Shown here one piece after another: positions 1 through 12,008 of a stretch of DNA of 64,000 nt (its first letter is position 1; each line of letters starts with the position of its first letter). A program made the position numbers and the translations under genes. The DNA lies in contig AJFK01000065.1 in NCBI GenBank assembly GCA_000467715.1, positions 91,793 through 155,792 of the forward strand. Reading direction: 5' to 3'. Under the pieces are notes generated by a model. The model ran no database searches, was not told where the DNA came from, and saw only the letters and a program-made list of their open reading frames with translations. Source of the DNA: Hysterium pulicare CBS 123377. Lineage: Eukaryota; Ascomycota; Dothideomycetes; Hysteriales; Hysteriaceae.

Positions 1-2858
1 CCGGCAACCTCGACCCATTGGAGGGCTGTGCCATGACATAGCTCGGTGCGATGAGTAACCAGAACGACGGTCCTGCCTTCAAGAAGAGGTCCAGCAAGAC
101 ATTTTCGAACGATGCTCTCTGCTGTCTGGTGGTCTAGTGCTGAAAGAGGATCGTCCAAATAAAGAATTTTAGCATTGCTGTAGACTGCCCTTGCCAGAGC
201 AACACGGGCTTTTTGCCCTCCTGACAGCCCAATTCCGTTCTCCCCAATATTTGATAGGTCGCCATGTTTGAAGCCAGCCATATCCGGTAGCAAGGCGCAG
301 GCATCTAGCACCTGTCTATAACGAAGTTCTTCGTAAGGTGAAGAGAAGAGAATGTTGTCTCGTATACTCATACTCTGCAGCCAGGGTGACTGTGCACAGT
401 AACCTACCATGGCATCAGGGCGAATGAGTTCTCCCCCTGTTTTATCGAGCTCGCCGAGCAAAGCCTGTAGCAAGGCGGTCTTGCCCGCTGCTACCTCTCC
501 GTAGATAACAGTGAGTCCCGAAGGCAAGGATAAAGTAAGATCATGGAGGACGTCTTTAGAGGCGCCCGGCCATGCAAAGGACGCGTTCTTCATTCCAGGC
601 GGAGTCGTTGCGCTCAGTGGCATCTCGGTGTGTTCCTTGTCTGGCTCCTTCATGAAATCCTCAATACGTCCCATAGCCACGAATGCATTCAGCATCACGG
701 TGAACAGTTCTGGAAGCGCACGAAGAAAGTTTGTCAACATGTTGAAAAGGTCGATAGCCGGAAATATGATGTCTATTCGTAATGGTAGGCCAGCCAAGGT
801 GGTAAAAGCGTAGAATGCAACGACTGGAAACATGCCACTTGCAAAATAATTGCTGAGGATGATGAAGCTCTGCAAAAGGAAAGTCACAATGCGGAGGTTT
901 AGCTCGTGCTGTCTGGCCTCTAGAATATCTTTGAGCCATGCATCTTGCCATCCATACCACCGTAAGTGACGGATGGCTTCAACAAATTGCGAAATCTTTT
1001 GAAGCCTGCTGTCGGTCGCTGCTCTTCTTTTCTTTTCCCAAAGGATTAAAAGGCGAGATAGAATTACGTTCATGACCTGGGCGAGGACAATCGTAAATGC
1101 CCCAATAAGACATGACCAGCCTAGGAGTCTCCAAATGAGTACCACGGCTAGTATAACACCCAGAGGTTTGGTGACGAGATCGGGGAAATCCCAGAATCTA
1201 CGGAGATTGAATGTTAACCATGAGTCTCAATCAAAAAGGGGGTTCACTACCTCTGAGCAACCTCATAGACATCATTCCTGGTAGAGTCAGTATGTATATT
1301 AATTGCTGTATGCATTCTACTGACCTCATTAGATTCAATATCTTTCCCATTGAAGCACCCTCCTTAAGTTCTTTTGGCTTTTGAATGGACTTCTTCGACC
1401 TTAATGGCGCCGTGAGGCAGGTGACGGCAGTCTTCAGAAAGCCCATTGGAAAGTTTCGCCAATCCTTCTTGAATTGCAAGGAGCCATTCGCGCTGTTTTC
1501 TTGCCTACCTTCGGCATTCCCGTTCGCATGTTCCTGCGTTTGCAAATTTTCTTGCGTTGCTAGAATTTTTCTATTCAAGGTCTTCTCGTAGAGCATAGTA
1601 ATCATTTCGCCTCTGGCCCTTTCGTACGATCGTCTGCTATACCATAACTTGAAGACAGAAGCCTGTGCTGCAAAGAGACGAAGAACAAGCGCAATAAAGG
1701 CATACGTAGCAGCAGCATGATGAGAAGAACCGTTATCCTCCATAGCGAACAGAAGACGCTGGAGCAGTATAGGATCAGCAAGTTCTGCATGCTGCGATTA
1801 ATATATGACTTTCTAAGAGAAGCAAATAAGACAGAACTCACGTGCGGCTAATTCGACAATTCCGAGAGTAGTTATGATAACGAGATCTATTCCGTTTGCT
1901 TGGAGTAGTCTTCTAATCACGGAACCACGGAGTTGCCTGAAAGCTTCGTGAAGTCTGCTGTGCTTGAACTGATAGCCCAAGTCCCACACATCTTCATCGT
2001 TTAGCTGTCTCTTGGCCCCCATAGAAATCAATGGCGCCATCCATGAGACCGTCATAAACTGCCAAGGGGTCAAGTCGTCCTCGGGACTGCGCAGCCTTAC
2101 CGTTGGAGAATCGAAGACAAGACTGATACAATCTTTCGGTAGTCTCGGATCTCGAAACGGCATGTTCAGAATCGTAACAGCACCGAACAACGCCATTGCC
2201 AGCGCGATAACCATAGGTGCATCCTGTCCATGAAGAGAAGAACGTCTGTGCGTTAGAACCACCAGTTGCGCAAACAAGATTCCCAGATACAAGACTAGCA
2301 AAGATATGGGTGCCGTCCTAGGACGTCCAACAATGATGATGATGACGGATGTTATCTTGGGGATGGATTAGCGCAATTGTGGGTTCGAGATCATAGAGAT
2401 ACACACCCAAGCAACTGAAGGGTAAATTGCTACAAGCTGATGGGAAGGGATGAATATGGTCACAATTTGCAAGGCTAAGCCAATCAGTGATATAACCAGG
2501 AGTAAGTAAGTCCCAAATTGTGCATGGTTAGTGGAAGCTGGGTTGGATTCCGGTGGTTCTTCCTTCGTCTCGGTAATGAATGCCCCCATCCATCTTGGTC
2601 TGTACGAATTGAATAATCGAAGAGCATATAACAGAACAATGCAACAAGCGATGATAGCGGGAATGGCTGATAGGACTGGAAGAAAACAAGGATTGAAGCG
2701 AGCCCTAACTGGATCCTGCTTCTGTTAGCAAGTACACTTGTCCCGCAGAGTGCTAAGCTATGAGTTACCCATATCGAGCGGCACTGAGAGGAAGAAGATG
2801 CATAAAAGGTCCAAATGGGCGAGTCAAGCAGAATCGGAGCTTGACTATGTGTGTCCAT
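1..2858 (-). CDS. ABCC-type (MRP-like) ABC transporter, N-terminal two thirds, runs off window
   Basis: Predicted full-size ATP-driven exporter of the MRP/ABCC family in a cellular membrane; substrate unknown. The model starts at the ATG at 2858 and has five introns: 2716-2768, 2356-2406, 1785-1841, 1278-1324 and 1198-1250. Together the exons give about 865 codons in one frame. The N-terminus carries hydrophobic TMD0-like segments. They are followed by the ABCC linker signature FMTVSWMAPLISMGAKR (about 2035-2085), then the first transmembrane domain. The first nucleotide-binding domain shows Walker A GEVAAGKTALL (about 485-515), signature LSGGQKARVALARA (about 185-230) and Walker B ILYLDDP (about 160-180). 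The second transmembrane and nucleotide-binding domains lie beyond base 1. No stops interrupt the spliced frame. The start codon and the short exon 1251-1277 are the least certain parts. Confidence 0.9.
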
Positions 2859-3913
2859 AATCTCGTAGCAGGAGTGATAGACCGATGCTGAGGCGTTCCT
2901 TTTGAGCTTTGCCTTCAGCTTCTGAAGATTATGAGAGGACTTCCCCTCCACCAAGCACGATACCAAAGATGCGAAGGAATTGAGTAGCCGCTAATGCTCA
3001 TTTAGGCAGATGTCGACGTGCAAGTGAATTGTGGAGGATGGATGCTTAGTCACAGTTGTGTTCGGGAATTCGGAATGAAACCGCCGAATACGGTAGCGCC
3101 TTGTTACTCCTCCATCTGCTGTGTCCTGTGTATATCATGTACGTACTGTGTATCATGCTCCTAACATACCCTATCTATATCCTGCCTCCATCCGAAGTGA
3201 CCTTTTTTACCAATAACTGTCTAACCTAACAACGCCCAGAGCTCTAGTATATACTGTTGATCTCCCACAGAGTATTGCCTAACTACATCCTCTTTAAACC
3301 GTTATCAAAACGATGCAGAGTTGCCAAGCATCAATATCGTGATGTACGATCTCAGCGAGACAGAAACATCGATTTGAAGAACGGCAGCGTCCAGTTAGCA
3401 GTACGTACAAGGCGTGTTGCGTGCCTGCGCGGTTTGTTTCACACATTGAAAGCGCGCGCCAAAACTAGTTTCCCCATGTGCTAATCTCACACACACAGAC
3501 TTTAGGCTCCCGGACGTGGATATCGGAGTAGTCATTTTGTGGAAGGTTGGCATACACGGAGCAGGCTTTTGGGTAGGCTTGTAGAGATGAAATGTTCCCA
3601 CTCGCTCAGCTTTCTGGGGAGCATAGCACAGCTTCCCTCATTTGGCTTTGCCTACCCCTGACGTGCGAAAAGCGAAGCTTTGTGGGCAGTCCTGCATGTT
3701 GATAGATGGGCGCTGAATGTGATTGCGCCCCGTCTGCGGCCAAGGGGCGTTGCAAAATGCACAGCCCGCTTCTCCGAGTTGCAGCCTCGTCTCAAGAACA
3801 CCGTCAAGACAGAAGCATCTCCTCCCCTGGTTGCTCGCTTCGATTCAACGTAAATTTCGATTGTCTTCACTCTTCAAAAAGGTACACTGTCTTGTTTCCT
3901 TTTGCTTTCCACC
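2859..3913. other. Intergenic, divergent promoter region
   Basis: About 1.05 kb between two divergently transcribed genes. Short open frames occur on both strands but show no family resemblance or consistent splice pattern. No repeat or RNA gene was recognised. Confidence 0.6.
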
Positions 3914-5695
3914 ATGGCCGCCTATCAAATTATTACTTTTGAGGAGCTCGCTAGCACACTTACCGAATTGCAAGAGCCCATCAAATGTATTGCCTCAATC
4001 GACCACTCTCGTTGCACTGTCGATATCGAACTAAATACACTGGAAGCAACTTCTGCTATCTCGCAGTTGTTTTTCGGAAGTCTTCCTCGAATATCGGAAG
4101 GGATCCTAGAACAAGCTATCCGGCTCTGTCTATGCAAGGACCATGGCGTGGAAGACTACCTAGAAGAATGCGTGCGGAGCTGTATGGCTACTCAATCACG
4201 ACAAGAAATAGAAGAGGCCAGGGGAACCAATACTTTTGAAGTTCCCATAACAATCAGCAGTGATGATGAATCGGAATCTGAGTATGGTGTAATAGAGTCC
4301 ACCAACCACAGATCAAGAACGCCCGTGGATTTGCCCCATCGAATAGAAGGCCCAATCCGATCAACATCACCCGCGCCCTCGTACGGTTCGAATGCTAGCC
4401 AGGTTTCCGTCAATGGTTCAGAACAAACTACGGAGCCATCGAGCTCGAACCCAACGGAAACGATGGACAGACGTTTCCAGCCATTACATGGCACATACGA
4501 TGGATGTAGGCCAATACGATTTGGAAGTGCTAGTACCTCCAGTACCGGAGGGCTTCTTAGACCACAGGTACGACACACAAGAGCCATTAGTGCCCCAACC
4601 ACTCCTTCTGGGCCTTATCGTACAAACCGTCCTGGTCCAAAACGGGAAGCGGTGTCCGAACAGAACTATCGTTTCAGGAAACGAGCCCGCCAGGAACAGC
4701 CATCTCCAACTCGCTCCGGCAGGCGAGGCATCGAAACATCAGTCCATAATGCCATATCGCAGATCTTAGAGGTTCCAGGTAGCTTTGGGGACACTGATGC
4801 AGAATCAGGAACGCTCCCAGGATCCGACATAGACTCGGACCAGTCAGATGGGCAAACGATGATGGTTGATCAGGAGCACGACCCTAGAGTGCGCTTACCA
4901 CCAGCTTCACCTGATCCAAGAAAAGCTAAACCTGCACAATCCATTGACGACGACCTAAAAAAGAAGATGAGAAAAAAACTATCCGAAATGGGCACAGTTT
5001 ATGTCTTCCGTGATACAAACCCGGTATTTTCTCACCTTCTGAAAATCGGCATGACAAAAAAAGAAATTACAGACCGCAAAAAGGAAATCCAGAGAACTTG
5101 TAACCTCAAGCTCCAATATGAATTCAGCTCATTGCCGTTTCGAGGCTACAAAAGAGCGGAAAGGCTCATTTTGGCGGAACTTGACAATTTTCGTGCGGAC
5201 GACGCGCCTTGTTCGAATCCCAAATGCCGTAAAAGGCACCAGGAATGGTTCGACGTTTCTGAAGATCTGGCTCGTAGAACGATAGATAGATGGGTAAATT
5301 TCATGCGGCAAGATCCGTACGCAGAAGCCAACCAACTAGGGCAGGAATGGATCGATAAACTGAACGAAAAACCAAATCCCGAAAGAGATGAGCCTCCCGA
5401 CGCTCATGAGCTTCGGTGGCAGCGTTGGGCTTTCGTTGAACCTCCATCTCCAATAGCGTACTGGATGAATGCTATCCGGCATTGCATGTATGCTCTTTTA
5501 ATTTGGGCCCAGGATCCAATATGGAGACGTATTTGGCTCTTGTGTTGGCAGTTTTCTAGTATAATCGCTTGGTCTATCAACGTATGGAGAGAGAAAGATA
5601 CCGGATTTTGGGGTGTTTTATGTGGGATTCTAGGGGTTCATGTTCTCGTTCTCATCCTTTTTCTGTCCTTTCGGTTTATCTGTTATGGTAAATAG
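3914..5695 (+). CDS. T5orf172 / GIY-YIG-like domain protein with C-terminal membrane segments
   Basis: Single-exon gene of 593 residues. The start is the ATG at 3914 in the context ACCATGG; the open frame continues a few codons upstream but without an ATG. The N-terminal 100 residues are Cys-containing and of unknown fold. A long Ser/Thr/Pro-rich, acidic, probably disordered stretch follows to about residue 350. Residues about 360-470 match the T5orf172 pattern of the GIY-YIG superfamily: GTVYVFRD, then LLKIGMTKKEITDRKKEIQ, then an RAE motif and CSNPKCRKRHQEWFDVS. The last 90 residues hold Trp-rich hydrophobic segments, the final one FWGVLCGILGVHVLVLILFL, so the protein is probably membrane-anchored by its C-terminus. 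T5orf172 domains are linked to DNA binding or cleavage in phages; the fungal function is not known. The domain call is firm, the role open. Confidence 0.85.
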   Translation: MAAYQIITFEELASTLTELQEPIKCIASIDHSRCTVDIELNTLEATSAISQLFFGSLPRISEGILEQAIRLCLCKDHGVEDYLEECVRSCMATQSRQEIEEARGTNTFEVPITISSDDESESEYGVIESTNHRSRTPVDLPHRIEGPIRSTSPAPSYGSNASQVSVNGSEQTTEPSSSNPTETMDRRFQPLHGTYDGCRPIRFGSASTSSTGGLLRPQVRHTRAISAPTTPSGPYRTNRPGPKREAVSEQNYRFRKRARQEQPSPTRSGRRGIETSVHNAISQILEVPGSFGDTDAESGTLPGSDIDSDQSDGQTMMVDQEHDPRVRLPPASPDPRKAKPAQSIDDDLKKKMRKKLSEMGTVYVFRDTNPVFSHLLKIGMTKKEITDRKKEIQRTCNLKLQYEFSSLPFRGYKRAERLILAELDNFRADDAPCSNPKCRKRHQEWFDVSEDLARRTIDRWVNFMRQDPYAEANQLGQEWIDKLNEKPNPERDEPPDAHELRWQRWAFVEPPSPIAYWMNAIRHCMYALLIWAQDPIWRRIWLLCWQFSSIIAWSINVWREKDTGFWGVLCGILGVHVLVLILFLSFRFICYGK

Positions 5696-6074
5696 GCCAC
5701 GGCGGGTGGGTCTGCGCCTACGACCTTCTTTACTACCAGCCTACAAAGTTGATTTAGACTCTGTACAAAGCTTGAAAGCAAGTTTCCATCCTTCAGGTTA
5801 TTCGGGGAGTATTATATGGAATAGGCACTTTTCAGACTTGTACCGCCAAGGGGCTTCGCAGTACGACGAATTATGACACCCCATGTGCTATCCGTCACAT
5901 AGAAAAAGGTGACGTGAGAGAACTACAGAGTCTCAACAGAAGCACCGCATCTATCATATCATTTCTGATAATTTCTGCATCTCTGCAATTTTTCTAGTAT
6001 TCTTATCTCTGTCAAGGAACCAGAACAAAACGGAACTCTCTCACGAAGTACATACAGGAGACGACTCACGAGAC
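5696..6074. other. Intergenic between convergent genes
   Basis: About 380 bases separating the 3' ends of two convergent genes. Nothing beyond presumed 3' untranslated sequence is visible. Confidence 0.5.
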
Positions 6075-6673
6075 CTAGCAATGTGTAGGCCCCGCACAGA
6101 TCTGCCTCACATTCTGCGGCGGAAAGTCATCGACTATCCACACCGTGCAATTCTTGTCTCCGGAGTTCGTTACAACGCAATTCAGGGGGGCGACCTCGTG
6201 ACGTGTCGTCGACATGAAGTGTTTCCTGTCGCAAGTGGTCAGCACCCACAGATCCCCGACTGGCAAGAGCATCTAAATAAAATTATCACTCACCCGTCGC
6301 ACTCCCAATTATCCACAATCTCCAAGTCACTCCCACCCCCACTAGCGGTCGCACCGTCATCGCTCAAAACAGTGAACGAAACGTCGTTGCCTCCACCGCA
6401 TGGGTAGGAGTCACTGGGATCAAAAACATCGGACTGTGCTGTGCAGTCGACCATTTTACCAATCTTCTGGGGGTCAAAGTAGGTCGTAAAGGTGAAGCTG
6501 ATTGCAGCCTTATGGGCATCGAGGTAGTTAAAATCAGTGATTGTGTACACCAGTGGCGTGCAATGGGCCGTGGTGTTAGAGTTGCGGGTGCTAACGGCTG
6601 AGCTGAGGGTGAGGGTTGGGAGGAAGAGGAAAAGGCGATAGAGTAGTGGGAGGGTGGGGAGGTGATGATACAT
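6075..6673 (-). CDS. Small secreted cysteine-rich protein
   Basis: Two-exon gene of 176 residues with exons 6673-6294 and 6225-6075. The intron at 6226-6293 starts GTGAGT, has TGCTGAC as branch site and ends CAG. The first 25 residues form a signal peptide: a short polar start, then LLYRLFLFLPTLTL, then a small-residue cleavage region at about SSAVS. The mature part has eight cysteines, enough for four disulfides, and ends in Cys just before the stop. No known enzyme motif was found. Size, secretion signal and cysteine content resemble fungal small secreted proteins and effector candidates, but no family could be named. The second exon is essential, since it supplies four of the eight cysteines. 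Confidence 0.75.
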
Positions 6674-7708
6674 TCTGAGCTGCTTTGAAAGAGATCGCGT
6701 GTGCTCGGGAAAGTAGACCGACGATAATTAGGGAGATGACGAAGGAGAGTCGAGGCTTATATATAGGGGCTCGAGAAGTAAAATCCAGTATAGTGCTCCG
6801 GAAATTGGGATGATTCATTCTAATAAAGTAAATGACGTATCTAGAAGCTGAGACAGATATTGATGATTTTTCCTCTCAACGTACCTACGTAGTATGGCAG
6901 CCATGCTTTTTAACGATCTTGTGCTACAGAGCAATGCAGGAGCACCCACGGCCACACCGCTTTTTCCTGTTTCAAGCTGAAGACTTAGAGTTGCAATTGC
7001 CCTTTGTGAGTCGCCCATGTGCGTCCATAAGCTATCAATCGGCACAGAACGTTTCCGTACGCGACCGCCTCAAAGTTTCACTGGGAACTGCTAGGAACTA
7101 GTAGCGTAAATGGCGTGGTGGCATGTTGGCAGGGGGCGAAGGTTGCAGCCCAAGTGTGAAATGGACATAGACGTTGCTAACAGTGATACATCGAAAATGT
7201 TCAATGTTTCTTCGTACTTCCGAGTTATGTTCGATGTCTGGCCGTCGATTGACCACTGTGGCCCGGGTTTGTGTCACCATCACACTTTGCAGACATTGCT
7301 CCTGCTAGCGCATTTCTGAATGCATGACAATAGACTGGCCGAAGGCTGAATGCAGACTTTGCTGTCAATAATTCTGGTGCCACGTTTAAACTTTGAATTT
7401 TAACTAAGGCCTTACGAGGCTGACGTGCACGTGGGATTACCTGTCTTGTGCTGCTAATGCATCACGTGTTGATGATGGATCATCGCTGGGGGGACACATA
7501 GAAAGAACCCAGCTGAAGCCTATCCCTTCAATGCAACCCCCATAGAGATTTCGGATTGTGGGAACAGTGTCAGCGTAGAACCTGGTATAACGTCTCACAG
7601 TTTTCATACCGCAGTTGCGTCTGGTTTGGATGTTCCGGACCAGACACTGTGATAATGAAGGGCAGCTTAGTTTGTGCGCGCCTGCTTGAGAGTCGCTGAC
7701 TTAGGGTC
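6674..7708. other. Intergenic, about 1 kb
   Basis: Apart from the TATA-like site near 6760, this stretch contains only short open frames without recognisable products. It includes the promoter of the gene ending at 6673 and the 3' flank of the MFS gene. Confidence 0.5.
6758..6765 (-). promoter_or_regulatory. TATA box candidate for the small secreted protein gene
   Basis: TATATATA on the minus strand, about 85 bases upstream of the ATG at 6673. This suits a regulated, strongly expressed secreted-protein promoter. Assigned by sequence and distance only. Confidence 0.5.
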
Positions 7709-9606
7709 CTATCTTATGGCTTCTTTTTTTGCTTCCGTTCGGAGCCTTCGCTCTTCTCGCCAACCTGGACCCCGTTTGAGAAGTATGAACAGAATTGGGC
7801 TTGTGAAAAATACGACCCCGGCAATGAAAGTGAAACACCATCCTCTGCCCATGGCATTGAGCATGATGTTAATTATGGCGGTGCCCGCAGCTCCAAAAAG
7901 GCACCTTACAAGGTTGTTTGCTGCAGTTGCCGTGGCAGGGCTGAGAGGGTAATAGTCCACAAGCATGACGCTCATACAATTGAAGCCGCCGGTAAGGAAC
8001 GCTCCCATGAGAAAATGAAGAACCAGAGGTGCGGCAAGTGGAGCATTCACCTGCACAACCCATCCGTAGCAGAGCAAAGCTGCATCGCCAACGATCAGGA
8101 ATGGCACTGCAATCTCAAGACGAGCGCGTTCGAGAGGAAATTCTGAAAGATTATCTCCGCGTTTGCGATCAATCCTAAAATTGATCTTCTTAGCAACGCG
8201 GCGGTAATTCCAGTCCATGAGTCGACCAGCTGTCATTGGGGCACAGAGAGCGCCAATACCGAAAGGGATGAATGAAAGGCCAATTTGAAGGTCGTTGAAA
8301 CCATACATCTGTTCAAAGAGATACGGTGCGGAAGCGATTACATCGTAGAAAGCCGTGTAAACGAGACTATTATAAAACAGAAGGAGGCCAACGTCTTTCT
8401 GGAATATCACACGGAGAGTTGATAACGGGTTTGGAAAGCGAAGCTTGCGCTCCTTCGCCAATTCAGCTTGAGCAGCTTTTTGTTCGTCACGAGAAGGGGT
8501 TCGAGTCAAGTCGTTAACTGTCTTCCTGGCTTTGCGGATCTCCAACCAATTCAAAAGGGACATATTCCAGCCCTGAGGAGGGATGCTTCCGTTTCCAACA
8601 ACATTCCTTGCGGTTTCCGGAAACGATATGAGGAAAGGGGCAAGATAAATAGTGACCATGATTACTAGGAACCAAAATATCGAGCGCCATCCTAAGAATT
8701 GGGAGAGAAGACCTCCTATTACAGGGGCTAAAGCTGGAGCAATCATTGGACCCTGTGCACGACGTTCAGATATTGCATGATGATGCGGGGAAGCTTCTTA
8801 CGCTTGTAGCATAACCCATCCATGTGCCTCTTTCCGCACTAGTCGCAATATCAGCGACTGACTCATTATTAGAAGTTTCCTTGCATACTGAAGGAGATAC
8901 ACTAAGCTTACCTACACCATTTGCCAAGGCAACTGTAGCACTGCTTCCGGAGCTTTGCATACACCTGAGCACAAAAAGGGCAGTATAGGAGCTCTGAAGC
9001 GCCAAACCTATGTTGGCTCCAAGATATATGATGAAACCAATAGCAAAAGCCGGCCTTCTTCCCCTGTCCGTAAAGTGAGTAATCATCCGAGGTAGACGAG
9101 AAAGAAATGAGAGATTACATAGAATCGCTTAGGTCACCGAAGATAGTCGGTGCCAGTCCTTGAAAGATCATATATGATGTGAGCGTCAAGTTCATGACAG
9201 TGCTTGATACATTGTAGTCTCGAGCAAGCTGGGTGAGAGCTGGAAAATAGATGTTTGCGGACAAGGGCGAAAAGAAAGCTCCCCAGGCTACGAGGAACAC
9301 AATGTACTGTTTCTTTTTCCTACTAAATACAGAATGTGGAGGTGTGCGAGACTTTACGGTTGATGAAGCTTCTAGATCCGGTGCCTTTTCTTGCTCCGCT
9401 TGGATTGCGTCCAGTGATGAATCTGGGGTTGCTAGGCGGGATCCATGGCCATCTTCGTGCTTCTTTTTCTCCGCTGTGATGTCTGCAGGTAGGACTGCTA
9501 AGGTGTCTCTAGTAGCATCTGCTAGGGTGCTCGTTGGAACATGCTCTTCTTCGTCACGGTCGTGGACACTTCTGAGGCCATTCAAGCTCTGGAATTGCTT
9601 AATCAT
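7709..9606 (-). CDS. DHA1-family MFS drug:H+ antiporter (Qdr-like)
   Basis: Four-exon gene of 579 residues. Exons are 9606-9119, 9063-8912, 8857-8802 and 8752-7709; the introns of 49-55 nt all obey GT..AG. A charged cytosolic N-terminus of about 100 residues precedes the membrane domain. TM1 carries SPLSANIYFPALTQLARDYN. Splicing restores the MFS loop motif as GDLSDSMGRRPAFAIG. The antiporter motif C region reads ATSGPMIAPALAPVIGGLLS and is also formed across a splice junction. A long central loop separates the two six-helix halves. These motifs match the 12-TM DHA1 group that includes yeast Qdr and Dtr1 exporters; the substrate cannot be read from sequence. No neighbouring biosynthetic genes suggest a dedicated product. 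Confidence 0.9.
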
Positions 9607-10139
9607 CTGTGTGTAAATGTAGGAATATACGAGAGTTTGAGCGACTTGTTTATGACAGTAAGAAAGAATGGAAGGAAGATATATAGCTCACGACGCTGGT
9701 TTATTCCCAGCGATGCTATCTCATGGCGACATCGGAACCCATCTTGAAGTGGGGATAGAGAATTTCCAGACAATGCTTTCATTGGAAGGTTTGGCTTCAT
9801 ACGCGGGAGGATGTTGCCGCCCTTTGCCGCTTTGCCGCTATCTCTGTTACAGTGTTGCTAAATGTATCTATCTGTCAAATGCGTTTATCATGATCGGGAT
9901 ATGATCCAGTCGCTTCGACGAACGTGAACAACGGGAAGAAAGATGATGGTGCCAGGACAGGCTTCTTCGAGAGAATGACTGTTGTTACAAGACAACCAAA
10001 CTGTGAATTGGTCGGGATAAGTGATTCGGATGTCAGACGGTAACCCGAACGCTAGTGGTAATTTATCCCTCGGCATGGTTACGTAGGTAGCGCCGTGTCC
10101 TCGTCGTCGAGTTCGCAATATTAAGATGCAGCAACAACC
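9607..10139. other. Intergenic divergent promoter region
   Basis: About 530 bases between the MFS gene and SEC20, which point away from each other. No distinct element was recognised. Confidence 0.5.
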
Positions 10140-11324
10140 ATGGAACTTACCTCCACCTTCAATGAAATTTTGAAAAGCCATGATGCCCATCAGGTTGAGC
10201 CGTATCAACTCCGACTACAGGATCTAGAAGAATTCCTGAAGGAGGCCTATCGAATCGTAGGAACCCGTTACAAGTCCAAATCCTGTCACGCTTAATTAAC
10301 GAGCAACCAGCGCGCACATATTGCAGAGCTTCACACATATCTTCATTCAATACGCCAATCTTACCTTTCAACTGCTCATCCTCCCCGTCGGAAGCAAGTC
10401 ACACGGACTAATTCAAGTGGTTCACTGCCCGGTCCAGACAAAGAGAAGAAATACTTGACCGATACTCAAAGGACGGAAATTGATGCCCAGGCGAAACAGT
10501 TGCTACGAGAGCTCAATGCTGCAATTGAAGATCTGTCAGCTGCTGAAGAGCTCCGTCAGAGAACGGAATCAGCGTTCGCACTGAAGAAACGGGCAAGGCA
10601 AGGTCTAGGAGCACTCGGGCGATGGGCAGCTGGTGGGGCAATCACGGCGAAGAGCCCTGATGAGGAGCTTGAAGAAGCGAAGGCGAATACTATCAAAGTA
10701 CATCGGCAAAGCATAATATGGTATTTACGACGACAGCTGGAAGAATGTGGTCGATTTCAGAGTTCCATGATGGAAATCCGAATAACGCGGGAGGTGGAAA
10801 AGAGCAAGAGTGTATTGTACAAGGCACGGGGTGCCATGGGAGCTTCAGACAGCTATGGAGGGGCGAATGGAGGATCCAGTAGAGGCATGGACTATCGAGC
10901 AAACGCATCAACAACGCTCGGTGCAGATCGCAATGAAGTGGAGCAACAGCTTAGTCCAGAACAGCTACAACTCTTCGCGCAAGAGAACCAGGACATGCTG
11001 AAGCATTACGAGGACACATTAGATCAAGTGAGGTACAGTAATGCCGAGCAAGATGCTATCGTGCACAGCTAATTGAAGCATAGGACCGCGGAGAGGTCAC
11101 TGTTAGAGATCTCTGGGTTACAGACAACACTAGCAAACAATCTCACGATTCAAGCTGCTCATATTGACCAACTTGTAGAGGATTCATATCTCACTACAGA
11201 GAATGTGGGCAGCGGAAACAAAGAGCTTAAACGAGCGTCAGAGAGGAAGAGCACAGCTCGCATGGTGTTCTATGGGACAAGCATATTCTGCCTTACGCTT
11301 GTGATATGGGACTTCTTCATATAA
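10140..11324 (+). CDS. SEC20: SEC20-type SNARE (BNIP1 homologue)
   Basis: Predicted ER t-SNARE for retrograde Golgi-to-ER vesicle fusion, partnering Ufe1, Use1 and Sec22 by family knowledge. Three exons (10140-10256, 10311-11032, 11084-11324) encode 359 residues; introns are 54 and 51 nt. The first junction is placed so that EAYRI continues as RAHIAELHTYL, as in other fungal SEC20 proteins. The second uses the internal GTACAG donor, giving DQVRTAERSLLEI. The C-terminal SNARE region includes LQTTLANNL and IDQLVEDS, followed by NKELKRASERKSTARM and a final membrane anchor, VFYGTSIFCLTLVIWDFF. The middle holds a charged coiled-coil and a low-complexity Gly/Ser patch. Confidence 0.9.
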
Positions 11325-12008
11325 AGTACACTATATAGAGTCGCTAGCGGCAGCATTTAACGAACTGTCCTTGCATTCACAGCACGTGTGGCCTGCAAGT
11401 TGGTGCAGGTGGGCATCTTAGCTAAGTGGCATAGTAATATGCATGTGGCTTGCTGCACAGCAAAGGTGGTGGAGAGATAAAGAGCAGACACCCTGGCGGC
11501 TCCCAACTCGGTGTCACATTCTGTTCCATCCCCAGATGTCCGAATAGCTCTGGCAGCCCGAGGCTTGTAAAGGACGTGGTCCTATCCATATTATCTTGGA
11601 CACGGTCCAAAATGGATACCTCGGTTCTGGTGGAAGGGAAGGCTTCTCTGGCCCCGATCCGACCCAACATGCCTTTTCAACAGCGCCAGACCTGAAGACA
11701 TGGCGTCTTTCTCTCCTTCATTGCTCCCCATCAAAGTCCCCTCGCCGTTCGCTCCACTTGCCCGCCCGCGATCCGTGCCATTTCCCCCAGCATTTCGGGG
11801 GTGCATCGTCCTAGCCTGACTCGCCGCAGCGTTGGAGCCGAGTGAACGCTCCTGTGTGGCTTGACAAGGCGGTGTGTCGCTTCACAGAGAGCAAACAGAG
11901 AGCTGGTCAAGAATTATCATGCCAAACTCACCCAATTCCTCCCCCTCCACCTCCACCTCAACATCGACAGCCCGACTGTCGCAGATTTCCTCCCACGTTA
12001 CTCCAACC
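11325..12008. other. Intergenic and 5' leader
   Basis: Includes the SEC20 3' flank and the presumed promoter and leader of the aminotransferase gene. The last 100 bases are pyrimidine-rich (runs of CCTCCAC), typical of fungal core promoters. An in-frame ATG at 11919 may extend the downstream protein. Confidence 0.5.

Noticed and set aside
661-960. Minus-strand open frame within the ABC transporter
   Set aside because: It is an out-of-phase shadow. The true transporter frame is continuous through this region and carries the membrane-domain sequence.
6591-6818. Minus-strand open frame upstream of the secreted-protein start
   Set aside because: Out of phase with the signal-peptide frame and it covers the TATA box; it belongs to the promoter and leader.
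10257-10326. Longer first intron for SEC20, ending at 10326
   Set aside because: It would break the reading frame. The acceptor at 10310 keeps the frame and restores the conserved segment RAHIAEL.
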